This document shows, one piece after another, positions 17,551 to 26,008 of a stretch of 43,230 nt of DNA; the first letter of the stretch is position 1, and every line of letters begins with the position of its first letter. The DNA comes from Muribaculaceae bacterium (lineage in GTDB: Bacteria > Bacteroidota > Bacteroidia > Bacteroidales > Muribaculaceae), in NCBI GenBank assembly GCA_017620635.1, contig JAGAUV010000076.1, forward strand, positions 1 through 43,230, in the 5' to 3' direction. The translations under genes were made by a program, and so were the position numbers. The notes under the pieces were generated by a model. The model worked only from the letters and a program-made list of their open reading frames with translations. It was not told the origin of the DNA and made no database searches.

Positions 17551-17580
17551 GTCATCAGAGGCTTTGCGGCCCCTGATGAC
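17551..17580. terminator. Hairpin between alkaline phosphatase and YfhO genes
   Basis: A 12-base stem with one wobble position (GTCATCAGAGGC / GCCCCTGATGAC) and a six-base loop sits in the 70-base gap. There is no clear T-run on the minus strand, so it may be a weak terminator or an RNA-stabilising hairpin. Confidence 0.4.
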
Positions 17581-17604
17581 CTTGTGACCGTGAAGATCAC
17601 AGAT

Positions 17605-18978
17605 TTATTTACCGTTGACAGTATCGAAGATAGCTGTAGGTATGTTTACGTTGTTGTTGAAACCTTTGAATTTTTCGGCGCCCACACCCACTGCGAATAC
17701 GGGAACGGGGTTGCCCGAGTGTCCGCCGGTAGAGAAGCTGAGGCCGATGGCGTTGTTGAAGATATCGAATACCTTGACAGCGTAAGCATTGAAGTCGGCA
17801 TAGAGAGTTTTCTCGTCCTTTGCTTCGTTGCGCTTGTCGAATACCTGTTCGAACATATTCTTGAGTTCAGCTTCCTGCTGCTCGCTGATCTTGACGTGAG
17901 TGAAGAAGCCGAGGTTGTCGGTCAGATACTGGCGCATGTCGTCCCATGTGTATATCATGCGGCTGTGTACCATAGCCTTGCAGTATTCGCTGAAAGCGCC
18001 TTTCGAAACTTTCTGGAAGCTTACGGCACCGAGGTTGCCTGAGTGCATGATCATGCCGCCGGTATCATGGTCGGCAGTAACGACGATAAGAGTCTCGTCG
18101 GGATGCTGCTGATAAAACTCGAAAGCCACCTTGAGAGCTTCGTCGAAGTTGAGCACTTCGCGGAGAGCCGTGCCGCCGTCGTTTCCGTGCAGGGCGTGGT
18201 CGATGATGCCGCCCTCTACCATCATGAAGAACTTGTCGGGGCTTGTCTTCTCGAGGTGTTTAAGACATGTCTTGGCAACGAGAGGCAGAGTGAGCACATC
18301 CTTTACCGAGTCGACGGCAAAGCTGAAATCGTTCCAGTCGTACTGCCCCTTGGGGTTGAGGAGGAGCACCTTGCGAGAGTTAATGTTTTTGATCTCTTCT
18401 GGTCCACGTACTATCTGCACCTTGTTGTCGGCGAATTTCTTGAGGAGGTCGGTGTCCTTGCCGTCTTTGCTGAGACCGCGCAGACCGGCACCGGCGAAAA
18501 ATTCATAGCCCGAACCGGCCATAGCCGTGCCGATCTCATAGAACATGCTGCGATGGGGCACGTGGGCGTAGAAAGCACCGGGAGTAGCATCATCGGGAGC
18601 GCAGGAGGTGGTAATGCCTATGCCGTAGCCCATGTCCTTGAGTTTCTTGGCGATAGAAGTGACTGCGACGGTGTCGGGAGTTACGCCGAGCATGCCGTTG
18701 ACAGTCTTGTATCCGGCCGAGAGAGCGGTACCGGCTGCGGCGCTGTCGGTCACTTTCGATGATGCGGAGTATGTCATGCACCATCCGACGATGGGCATCT
18801 GCATCATGGTAAGCGGTTTATCGTTTTTGAGGATGGTACGGTTGTAGGTTTCGGCAGCTACCACGGGACCCATGCCCATGCCGTCGCCGATATAATAAAA
18901 TATGTACTTCGGATTCTGTGCGCCGGCGGCGAGAGCCAGTGTCAATGCCGCGGCAGTAAAGATGTGACGTAGTTTCAT
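17605..18978 (-). CDS. phoA: Alkaline phosphatase (PhoA-type), secreted
   Basis: The 457-residue product starts with a signal peptide (MKLRHIFTAAALTLALAAGAQ). Metal and phosphate site motifs are in order: IGDGMGMGPV near the N-terminus (metal-binding Asp), TDSAAAGTALSAG around residue 78 (catalytic Ser), EGGIIDHALHGND, and TADHDTGGMI (Asp/His ligands). It hydrolyses phosphomonoesters in the periplasm or outer-membrane space, giving free phosphate. Length is near that of the E. coli enzyme. It follows the GH3-like gene by 4 bases, so it shares a transcript with it and xseB; no pho-box element was recognised. Confidence 0.92.
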   Translation of the reverse strand: MKLRHIFTAAALTLALAAGAQNPKYIFYYIGDGMGMGPVVAAETYNRTILKNDKPLTMMQMPIVGWCMTYSASSKVTDSAAAGTALSAGYKTVNGMLGVTPDTVAVTSIAKKLKDMGYGIGITTSCAPDDATPGAFYAHVPHRSMFYEIGTAMAGSGYEFFAGAGLRGLSKDGKDTDLLKKFADNKVQIVRGPEEIKNINSRKVLLLNPKGQYDWNDFSFAVDSVKDVLTLPLVAKTCLKHLEKTSPDKFFMMVEGGIIDHALHGNDGGTALREVLNFDEALKVAFEFYQQHPDETLIVVTADHDTGGMIMHSGNLGAVSFQKVSKGAFSEYCKAMVHSRMIYTWDDMRQYLTDNLGFFTHVKISEQQEAELKNMFEQVFDKRNEAKDEKTLYADFNAYAVKVFDIFNNAIGLSFSTGGHSGNPVPVFAVGVGAEKFKGFNNNVNIPTAIFDTVNGK

Positions 18979-18982
18979 TATA

Positions 18983-20503
18983 TTATGATTTAGAGTTTAT
19001 TAATTCGATTATTCTGTCGACCACACGTCTGTCGTTGGATAGCCTCGGCACCTTGCGCTGCCCTCCGAGTTTTCCCGTGGAGGCGAGCCAGCGGTTGAAT
19101 GTGCCGTGAGGAGCCTCGGTAAGCTCGAGCCCGGCAAGGAAGATGTCGCCCGATCTCTTTGCCAGATAGTCGGAGTTCACTTTCTGCAGTTCTCGGTCGA
19201 GGATGTCGGCAAAGTCCTTGTTTCCGCATGCCGGCGCTTCGGCCCATTCGATAATCCACTGGTGGTGTCCCTTGGTGCGGTCGGAAGTATATACCGGAGC
19301 GGCGGTGTAGTCGGCCACGTGCGCACCTGTCTTCTCACAGGCGGCTGCAAGAGCGGCGTCGGCGTTCCATACCATCAGCTCCTCGCCGAATGCGTTGATG
19401 TAGCTGTTCGTGCGTCCGGCTATGCTTATTCTGAGAGGCTCCACGCATTCTATCCTGACGGTATCGCCGGGCAGATATCTCCACAGGCCGTTGCAGGCGC
19501 TTATCACGAGAGCATAAGTCATGCCCTGCTCCACTTTCCATGCCGGCACGATAGATTCGCTGTCGAGATCCTTGAACTCGAAGAAGACGCCATGGTCGAG
19601 GAGCAGGCGCATGCCGTCGGCGCCGTCACGGGTGTCCTGTACGGCAAAGAAGCCTTCGGAAGCATTATAGTTCTCGATATAGCGCATCTTTGAAGTGTCG
19701 GTAATGGCGCGGTACTGTTCGCGATAGGGCGAGAAAGATATTCCGCCGTGGAAGAATACCTCGAGACCAGGCCATACATCGTGTATGTTGTCGGCCCCGG
19801 CGGCGCTGATGACGCCGCGCAGTACGGTAAGCCACCACGAGGGCACGCCTGATATGTTCGTTATATTCTTGTCGAGCGAGGCTATGATGAGTGCCGGCAG
19901 CTTCTGCGACCAGTCGCTCATAAGGGCGGTGTGCTTGTCGGGTACGCGGAAGAGGTTGACGGCCGGGTTTATGGCGTCGATGAGATTGGCCGAGAGGTCG
20001 CCGACACACACTCCATGCGGCACTGAGTCGAGCTCGTTGGCGAAGCTGCCTCCGAGTATGAATCCTTTGCCGCTGAATATACGGCTGTCGGGGTAGAGGG
20101 CGAGATATGATGCCACCGCCTCCGACGCTCCGGGATAGTGGTTGAGCCTCAGACTGTCGGCCGTGACAGGTATATATTTGCTCTTGCCGCCCGAAGTGCC
20201 CGATGACTGGGCGAAACGCTGGCAGACACCCGGCCACAGTATGTCGCGGTCGCCGTCGACCATTCTCTGTGCCTCGGGCCGTATGTCCTCATACTGTATC
20301 AGCGGCACTCGGGATGCGAAATCCTCGTAAGTACGCATGTGCGGCATGCCGTAACGGGCTCCGTATCTTGTCCGCGCGCCTTTGAGCATGAGGCTTGCGA
20401 GGACGTCGCGCTGCACGGCCTCGGCGCCGGACGGATTGCTCCAACGGGTGCGACGGGCCACCATGTGGCTGAAGTATGGACGTGCTAAAGGTGTGAAATT
20501 CAA
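18983..20503 (-). CDS. GH3-family acyl-adenylate-forming protein
   Basis: A 506-residue protein of the plant-GH3-like family common in Bacteroidetes. The ATP-binding loop reads FAQSSGTSGGKSKYIPVT. Further signatures are IENYNASEGFFAVQD and GLWRYLPGDTVRI. Plant relatives conjugate carboxylic acids such as auxin or jasmonate to amino acids through an acyl-adenylate; the bacterial substrate is unknown. The Ser/Thr/Gly-rich loop and Glu of NASEG are intact, so an active enzyme is plausible. The start at 20503 lies 22 bases after the xseB stop. Confidence 0.85.
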   Translation of the reverse strand: MNFTPLARPYFSHMVARRTRWSNPSGAEAVQRDVLASLMLKGARTRYGARYGMPHMRTYEDFASRVPLIQYEDIRPEAQRMVDGDRDILWPGVCQRFAQSSGTSGGKSKYIPVTADSLRLNHYPGASEAVASYLALYPDSRIFSGKGFILGGSFANELDSVPHGVCVGDLSANLIDAINPAVNLFRVPDKHTALMSDWSQKLPALIIASLDKNITNISGVPSWWLTVLRGVISAAGADNIHDVWPGLEVFFHGGISFSPYREQYRAITDTSKMRYIENYNASEGFFAVQDTRDGADGMRLLLDHGVFFEFKDLDSESIVPAWKVEQGMTYALVISACNGLWRYLPGDTVRIECVEPLRISIAGRTNSYINAFGEELMVWNADAALAAACEKTGAHVADYTAAPVYTSDRTKGHHQWIIEWAEAPACGNKDFADILDRELQKVNSDYLAKRSGDIFLAGLELTEAPHGTFNRWLASTGKLGGQRKVPRLSNDRRVVDRIIELINSKS

Positions 20504-20525
20504 GGCAGCGTGGTGTTAGATATGT

Positions 20526-20732
20526 TTAGTTTTCGAGTTCTTCGAGCACTTTGGCAAGTTCTTCTTCGGTGCGTGTGAGCTTGCTACGGCACAGCGAGAG
20601 CAGGAACGACGCCCTCCGAGTGCGTTCGACCAGAGTGTCGACATCGCATTGCTCGGACCGAAGCCCCGCCAGGATACGCTCAAGCTCGGCAAGAGCTTCG
20701 CTGTACGATATGTTGGGGTCTGTGTTATCCAT
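20526..20732 (-). CDS. xseB: Exodeoxyribonuclease VII small subunit
   Basis: I use the ATG at 20732, giving 68 residues (MDNTDPNISYSEALAELERIL...). A longer upstream start at 20780 would add a non-conserved tail across the promoter. The protein has the family pattern SYSEALAELERILAGL near the N-terminus and a helical C-terminal part (LCRSKLTRTEEELAKVLEEL). XseB forms a complex with XseA that cleaves single-stranded DNA. xseA is not next to it here; the upstream neighbour is divergent. The gene heads a run into the GH3-like and phosphatase genes. Confidence 0.85.
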   Translation of the reverse strand: MDNTDPNISYSEALAELERILAGLRSEQCDVDTLVERTRRASFLLSLCRSKLTRTEEELAKVLEELEN

Positions 20733-20750
20733 AATGTTTTCTTTTCTATG

Positions 20751-20767
20751 CAAAAGTAACAAATTTA
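20751..20767 (-). promoter_or_regulatory. Two overlapping candidate -7 boxes for xseB
   Basis: Minus-strand TACTTTTG (20751-20758) and TAAATTTG (20760-20767) both fit TAnnTTTG, 19-28 bases upstream of the xseB ATG. No exact -33 element was found for the first one. Confidence 0.45.
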
Positions 20768-20800
20768 AACCACTAAGCATAAATATTGGATGAATAAATT

Positions 20801-20831
20801 TTTGCCGTTATTCAAAAATCATATATCTTTG
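20801..20831 (+). promoter_or_regulatory. Bacteroidetes-type promoter of the GT2 gene
   Basis: TTTG at 20801-20804, a 19-base spacer and TATCTTTG at 20824-20831 form a consensus promoter. The ATG of the downstream gene is only 8 bases after the -7 box, so transcription should begin at or next to the start codon. Confidence 0.75.
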
Positions 20832-20838
20832 CATCGAT

Positions 20839-21810
20839 ATGGAAGAAAAGACCACAATCGAACGGGCGGCACCCTTGCTTGCCATAGTCATACCATGCTA
20901 TAACGAAGAAGAGGCCTTGCCTATCACACTGCCGGTGCTGACGGCTCTTCTCGACGAGATGAAAGGCGAGAGCCTTATCTCGCCTTCGAGCTATATAATG
21001 TGTGTGGACGACGGCAGCCGCGACAACACATGGCATATGCTTCAGGAGCGACACCGCCTTGATCCCCGTATCCGAGCCATATCTCTCGCTCATAACAGAG
21101 GGCATCAGTACGCTCTCCTTGCCGGACTTATGGAGGTAAGAGACCGTTGTGACGCCGCAGTCAGCATCGACGCCGATCTGCAGGACGATCCGCGCGCGAT
21201 GATCGACATGGTAAGGCTCTACCGCGCCGGCAGCGATGTGGTGTACGGCGTGCGCTCGAGCCGCAAGACCGACACCTTCTTCAAACGCAGCACGGCACAT
21301 GCCTTCTATTCCTTCCAGAAGGAAATGGGTCTCGAGACTGTATACGACCATGCGGACTACAGGCTGATGAGCAATTTCGCCCTCGACCTGCTTGCGGACT
21401 ATCACGAGAGCAACATATTCCTCCGCGGTATAATACCGCAGATAGGGCTGAAGACATCTGTCGTGACCTACGAGCGCGCCTCACGTGTGGCCGGAGAGTC
21501 GAAGTATCCGCTGAGCAAGATGCTTGCGCTGTCGATCGACGGCATAACCTCGTTTTCGGCACGCCCCATGCGCTGGATCTTCTATACCGGCCTGGTTTCG
21601 TTTGTGCTGACACTGATTGTGGCTGTGTATGTGCTCATATCGCACTTCTTCACGGCGACGAGCAATCCCGGCTGGGCGTCGATCATGCTGTCGATATGGG
21701 GGCTGGGCAGTCTGGTACTCATATCGATCGGCCTCGTGGGTGAGTATATCGGCAAGATCTTTGTCGAGGTCAAGGCCCGTCCGCGCTTTGCGGTAAAAGA
21801 AAGAATCTAA
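20839..21810 (+). CDS. Polyprenyl-phosphate glycosyltransferase (GT2, GtrB/DPM1-like)
   Basis: The 323-residue enzyme has a GT-A domain with AIVIPCYNEEEALP, CVDDGSRDNT and SIDADLQDDP (the metal-binding Asp pairs). A further catalytic region lies at DHADYRLM, and the GT-A domain ends near SFSARP. Two hydrophobic helices follow (~240-265 and ~280-300). This is the layout of enzymes that load a sugar onto undecaprenyl phosphate at the inner membrane for surface-glycan modification. The donor sugar cannot be read from the sequence. A GH43 gene follows 23 bases downstream on the same strand. Confidence 0.87.
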   Translation: MEEKTTIERAAPLLAIVIPCYNEEEALPITLPVLTALLDEMKGESLISPSSYIMCVDDGSRDNTWHMLQERHRLDPRIRAISLAHNRGHQYALLAGLMEVRDRCDAAVSIDADLQDDPRAMIDMVRLYRAGSDVVYGVRSSRKTDTFFKRSTAHAFYSFQKEMGLETVYDHADYRLMSNFALDLLADYHESNIFLRGIIPQIGLKTSVVTYERASRVAGESKYPLSKMLALSIDGITSFSARPMRWIFYTGLVSFVLTLIVAVYVLISHFFTATSNPGWASIMLSIWGLGSLVLISIGLVGEYIGKIFVEVKARPRFAVKERI

Positions 21811-21833
21811 AAACCTAAAACCTAATTGTTATC

Positions 21834-22808
21834 ATGCGTAAATTGTTTTTATCCCTTCTCCTGTTGCCCGGCTTGTCGCTTGGAGCAAAGGACTATAAGA
21901 ACCCGGTAATCGACCGCAGCGTACCCGACCCGACAGTGCTTCGCGTCGACGGAACATACTACCTGTATGGCACTGAAGATACCCACAATCTGCCTATATT
22001 CAAGTCGGACAACCTTGTGGACTGGACTTTCGTAGGCACGGCGTTTACCGATGAGACCAGGCCGAAGATGGTTCCCGGCGGCGCCCTGTGGGCACCCGAC
22101 ATACAGAAGATAGGAGACAAATATGTGCTCTACTACTCCAAGTCGAAATGGGGCGGCGAATGGGAATGCGGCATAGGTGTGGCCACTTCCGACAGCCCCG
22201 AAGGACCGTTTACCGACCAGGGCAAGCTCTTTATCAGCAAAGAGATAAACGTGCAGAACAGTATCGACCCCGTTCTGTACACCGAGAATGGCAAACACTA
22301 TCTCTTCTGGGGCAGTTTCCACGGCATCTACGGCATAGAGATGACCGACGACGGTCTCGCCTTGGCTCCGGGTGCTAAACCCCGTCAGATATCAGGCTCG
22401 CTGACTGAGGGCACAAACATACTGAAACGAGGCGACTACTACTATCTCGTAGGCTCGGCAGGCTCGTGCTGCGAGGGCGAAAAGAGTACCTACCGCGTGA
22501 TGGTGGCCCGGTCGAAAGATCTCTTCGGTCCTTATCTCGACCGCGAGGGCCGTCCGGCTATGGACAATTACCTTACTGAAATGATGGTGCGCAGCGACAA
22601 GGTGGTCGGCCCCGGCCACAATGCCAATTTCGTGAAAGACGATGCCGGCAACGACTGGATGGTATATCACGGCTTCGATGCCGCAGCTCCCGAGAAGGGC
22701 CGCAAGGTGTACCTCGACCGCATCGTATGGGATAAGGAAGGCTGGCCTACAGTAGACAAAGGCATGCCTTCGGCAAAGGCCAAGATGCCTGTGATAAAGA
22801 AGAAATAA
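21834..22808 (+). CDS. Glycoside hydrolase family 43, secreted
   Basis: The 324-residue protein has a signal peptide (MRKLFLSLLLLPGLSLGA) and the five-bladed propeller pattern of GH43. The catalytic base Asp is in SVPDPTVLRVDGTYYLYG, the pKa-modulating Asp in NSIDPVLYTENGKHYLFWG, and the acid Glu in SLTEGTNIL. Enzymes of this family remove arabinose or xylose from plant polysaccharides; the exact subfamily and linkage are unresolved. It ends with KKK just before a hairpin terminator. It is not accompanied by SusC/SusD genes here, so it is not in a classical polysaccharide-utilisation locus. Confidence 0.88.
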   Translation: MRKLFLSLLLLPGLSLGAKDYKNPVIDRSVPDPTVLRVDGTYYLYGTEDTHNLPIFKSDNLVDWTFVGTAFTDETRPKMVPGGALWAPDIQKIGDKYVLYYSKSKWGGEWECGIGVATSDSPEGPFTDQGKLFISKEINVQNSIDPVLYTENGKHYLFWGSFHGIYGIEMTDDGLALAPGAKPRQISGSLTEGTNILKRGDYYYLVGSAGSCCEGEKSTYRVMVARSKDLFGPYLDREGRPAMDNYLTEMMVRSDKVVGPGHNANFVKDDAGNDWMVYHGFDAAAPEKGRKVYLDRIVWDKEGWPTVDKGMPSAKAKMPVIKKK

Positions 22809-22830
22809 GGCGTAGGCCCACTGACAAACT

Positions 22831-22872
22831 ATCCGCATTGTATCTGCCGTGTGCCGGCGATACAATGCGGAT
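22831..22872. terminator. Strong hairpin terminator between convergent GH43 and SNF2 genes
   Basis: A perfect 14-base inverted repeat (ATCCGCATTGTATC / GATACAATGCGGAT) surrounds a 14-base loop. The flanks CTGACAAA and TTTGTCGGTCAG extend the pairing, and a T-run (GATTTTTG) follows on the plus strand. Its placement between convergent genes suggests bidirectional termination. Confidence 0.8.
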
Positions 22873-22897
22873 GATTTTTGTCGGTCAGAGGGTCTGC

Positions 22898-25147
22898 TCA
22901 GAAGAGCTTGCGGATGGCGTCGAGGACGCCGGCTACAGCGTCGCGGCTGCTCACGGGGATGCGCAGCTCGGTGTGGCCGGTGTGCGGATCGGTGTGCACG
23001 ATATCGTCGAGGAGTGCTTTCGTCGCTTCGGGCGATGCGAGAGTGCGCGCGAGTGCGCTGAAGAAGTCGCTGCCTGTAGTCATCGGCCCGGCGTCTTTTG
23101 TCTCGACGGCCGGTGTCTCTTCTTCGAAAACCTCGGTAAGCGCCTGTGTGACACGCGTCAGTTTGGCGTCGTCGAGGGTTATCTGGTCGTCTCCGCCGTC
23201 GAGTACTCCGGCAAAGAGGCCCGACTTGAAGTTGAGAGTGGCGAGCATGCGCTCCTCTATGGTGTTGGCAGCAATGAGGTTTATTACCTGTATCGGTTTT
23301 TGCTGGCCTATGCGGTAGATCCTTGCTATGCGTTGCTCGAGGACTGCCGGATTCCAGGGCAGGTCGATATTGATGATCACGGATGCCGCCTGCAGGTTCA
23401 GACCTGTGGAGCCGGCGTCGGTAGAGAGGAATACGTGGCTCTGAGGGTCGGTGCTGAAACGCTCGGTCATGGCGCCGCGTTTTGCCGACGGCACACCGCC
23501 GTGCAGATACTCGTAGGCAATGCCTTCGCGCTCGAGTTCTTCGCCCACGATGCGCGTCATACGCTCCCACTGGCTGAATATCACTATTTTGTCGTGGCCG
23601 TTGTCCATGGCGTCCTTGACGAGTTGGACAGCCTCGGTCACTTTGGTGTCGTAGCGCGAGCGCTGGTCGAGGATAAAGGTGCTGTCGCATACCATCCTCA
23701 TCTGTCCCAGGGACAGCAGGAGGCGCTTGCGGTCTTTTTCTGACAGGAAGCGGTATCTCTGCCATTTCATCGACAGCTGCGCGACGGTCGATTTGAACTC
23801 GTCGTGGATGGCCTGCTGCTCCTTTGTCATCGGTACGTAGAGCATCTGGTCGGAACGCGACGGCAGCTGCAGGGCCACGTCGGCCTTGCGCCGGCGTATC
23901 ATGCAGGATTTGAGCCTCTGCCCTACTTCATTGAGATTTTTATAGCCTGTTATCTTGCCGTTGGAGTCGGTAACTACTGTACGGTCGATGAAGCGGTGGT
24001 ATGGTCCGAGGGCGTACTGGTCGACAAACTGCATTACCGAGTAGAGCTCGTCGAGCTTGTTCTCGAGGGGAGTGCCTGAGAGGACTATGGAATAATCGCT
24101 GTCGATTCGTCGGGCGGCCTGCGATATCTGGGTGTTCCAGTTCTTGAGCCTCTGCACTTCATCCATGATGAGTATGTCGGATCTCAGCGAGCCCAGTACC
24201 TTGATATCGTTGGCGAGGGTGTGGTATGATACTATTTTATAGAATGTAGGAGTGAGATATAGCTCTCGCCGCTGAGTGTGCAGTCCCTCGATCACAGTGA
24301 CGTCGCTGTCGGTAAATCGTTCGATCTCGCGTTTCCACTGATATTTGAGCGATGTGGGGCATAGGATCAGCGCCGATGTAGCCATGCGCCGTGCCTTCAG
24401 GAGCTCTGCCGTGCCGATGGCCTGTATGGTCTTGCCCAGGCCCATTTCGTCGGCGATTAGAGTGCGGCCGGCACCGAAGGCGAAGCGTATGCCGTCGATC
24501 TGATAGGGGTAGAGACGGGTGTGCAGCACACCGCCTATCTCGCTGTCGGTCATCTCCTTTACCAGCTGACGGCGGCGCAGATTGTCGCGTTCGTCGAGGA
24601 TAAGGTTGAAGGCATCGGTACTCACGTAGAATCTTGAGTCGAGCTTCCGGGCCTGATCGATAAAGGCCGGCAGTTCCGACACCATGCCGGGCACGGCGAA
24701 GAGGTCGTCGTCGAAATATCGCATCGCCGCCATGGCGATCGACTCGGCGTTTGTGGCGCCTATGCGCAGGCGCAGCCGTCGTCCGCCCATGTAGCATACG
24801 TCGATGGCCGAGTTGCGCGGCATGCGCGTTTCGGGCGTGCGCCCGTTTTCTTTCAGCCAGCGGTCAACGGCTTCGATGTGCTTGCATGTGCCGAGACCGT
24901 TTGTGCGGAAGTCCATGCAGTCGCAGCTGTTCCAGCTGCTTGCAATGCCGTGGTATATAACGCGATAGTTGCGTTTAGTCTTTGAGTTGGAAACAGAAAA
25001 AGAGCCCGGCACATTCTTGTCGGGCATATCGGCGACAGTGAGGCTGTCCTTCCGGGCAGCCTGTCTGCGCAGTTGAATCTGCCATTGCGCCAGCGACATG
25101 CCCTCGGGGCATACCGTCGGCGACAATGGTAATTGTTTTTTTGTCAT
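22898..25147 (-). CDS. SNF2-family DEAD/DEAH-like helicase with N-terminal SWIM zinc finger
   Basis: The 749-residue protein has a SWIM motif near residues 75-95 (CDCMDF...GTCKHIEA). The SNF2 ATPase core follows: Walker A ADEMGLGKTIQAIG at about residue 232, Walker B LIMDEVQRLKN (DEVQ rather than DEAH), and motif III LSGTPLENK. Motifs V-VI in the C-terminal lobe include STDAGSTGLNLQAA and QRIARIYRIGQ. Such proteins are ATP-dependent DNA translocases that move along duplex DNA or remodel protein-DNA complexes; the target is unknown. Its ATG abuts the stop of the preceding FKBP lipoprotein gene, so it is the last gene of the FKBP operon. Confidence 0.87.
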   Translation of the reverse strand: MTKKQLPLSPTVCPEGMSLAQWQIQLRRQAARKDSLTVADMPDKNVPGSFSVSNSKTKRNYRVIYHGIASSWNSCDCMDFRTNGLGTCKHIEAVDRWLKENGRTPETRMPRNSAIDVCYMGGRRLRLRIGATNAESIAMAAMRYFDDDLFAVPGMVSELPAFIDQARKLDSRFYVSTDAFNLILDERDNLRRRQLVKEMTDSEIGGVLHTRLYPYQIDGIRFAFGAGRTLIADEMGLGKTIQAIGTAELLKARRMATSALILCPTSLKYQWKREIERFTDSDVTVIEGLHTQRRELYLTPTFYKIVSYHTLANDIKVLGSLRSDILIMDEVQRLKNWNTQISQAARRIDSDYSIVLSGTPLENKLDELYSVMQFVDQYALGPYHRFIDRTVVTDSNGKITGYKNLNEVGQRLKSCMIRRRKADVALQLPSRSDQMLYVPMTKEQQAIHDEFKSTVAQLSMKWQRYRFLSEKDRKRLLLSLGQMRMVCDSTFILDQRSRYDTKVTEAVQLVKDAMDNGHDKIVIFSQWERMTRIVGEELEREGIAYEYLHGGVPSAKRGAMTERFSTDPQSHVFLSTDAGSTGLNLQAASVIINIDLPWNPAVLEQRIARIYRIGQQKPIQVINLIAANTIEERMLATLNFKSGLFAGVLDGGDDQITLDDAKLTRVTQALTEVFEEETPAVETKDAGPMTTGSDFFSALARTLASPEATKALLDDIVHTDPHTGHTELRIPVSSRDAVAGVLDAIRKLF

Positions 25148-26005
25148 TTATTTGATGTCGAGAAGCTCAACCTCGAAGATGAGAGTCTCGTTGGGGCGGA
25201 TAGATCCGTCGGGTGTTCCGGTAGCGCCATAAGCGAGGTCGGCAGGCATGATGAGAGTGGCTTTGCCGCCCTTGCCGATAAGCATGAGGCCTTCACGGAA
25301 ACCGGGAACGACTCCCTGGAGGTTGAACGAAGCGGGACCGCGGCCTTCGCTGGAGTCGAATACTGAGCCGTCGAGGTGTTTGCCGGTGTAGTTTACGACA
25401 ACATTTGCGTCGGCGGCAGGTTTGTCGCCTTCGCCTTCAACTTCGATGAGATATGTAAGGCCGGTGTCGGTAGTCTTGGCTTCGGGATTTTCGGCCTTGA
25501 AAGTCTCGATGAACTCTTCGTCGGTAACTTTCTCTACGCCATTCTCAGCGTCCTTGGCAGCATTGATCTGATCCATCGCACGCTGGTAGAGTTCACGGAA
25601 CTCGGTGCTGTTGCGGTTCATGGCGCTTGTCTCGATAGAGTCGGAGAGGAAAGCGGCCTTGAAGTTGTTCATTACAGCGACACGGTCGATCTTGATACCC
25701 TGCTCCTGCATCTGGTCGAGCTCTTTCGACATCTGAGTGGCTACCTGCATGCCGGTAAGGGTGTTTTCGTTGTTATCTGTGCCGAATACGATCTGCATGC
25801 CGCGGAGGAATGCCTCTTTTTCTTCGCGAGTGATCTGCTTATAGTTTGTAAGCTCTGTGTTTACCATTGTGCCTACGTAAGCACCGTAGACCGACGAAAG
25901 AGAGTCGGCGGCGCTTGTTTCGCATGATTTGTCGGCACATTTATCGCAAGCGGTAAATGAAGCGGCCAAGCCAAGGGCTGTGATGCCTAATAAAAACTTT
26001 TTCAT
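25148..26005 (-). CDS. FKBP-type peptidyl-prolyl isomerase lipoprotein
   Basis: The 285-residue protein has a lipoprotein signal with the lipobox TAC (LAASFTACDKC...) followed by a Cys-rich stretch (CDKCADKSCETS). A helical FKBP_N-type dimerisation region occupies roughly residues 35-165, and a C-terminal FKBP domain ~185-283. Active-site residues are retained: NYTGKHLDGSVFDSS, VVPGF and AYGATGTPDG. It would speed cis-trans proline isomerisation in periplasmic or outer-membrane proteins. It is the third of three tandem FKBP genes. Confidence 0.88.
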   Translation of the reverse strand: MKKFLLGITALGLAASFTACDKCADKSCETSAADSLSSVYGAYVGTMVNTELTNYKQITREEKEAFLRGMQIVFGTDNNENTLTGMQVATQMSKELDQMQEQGIKIDRVAVMNNFKAAFLSDSIETSAMNRNSTEFRELYQRAMDQINAAKDAENGVEKVTDEEFIETFKAENPEAKTTDTGLTYLIEVEGEGDKPAADANVVVNYTGKHLDGSVFDSSEGRGPASFNLQGVVPGFREGLMLIGKGGKATLIMPADLAYGATGTPDGSIRPNETLIFEVELLDIK

Positions 26006-26008
26006 ATG

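Noticed and set aside
22392-23765. Minus-strand frame of over 450 codons crossing the GH43 and SNF2 genes
   Set aside because: It spans the hairpin terminator and two well-supported genes, with an Arg/His-rich product typical of a shadow.
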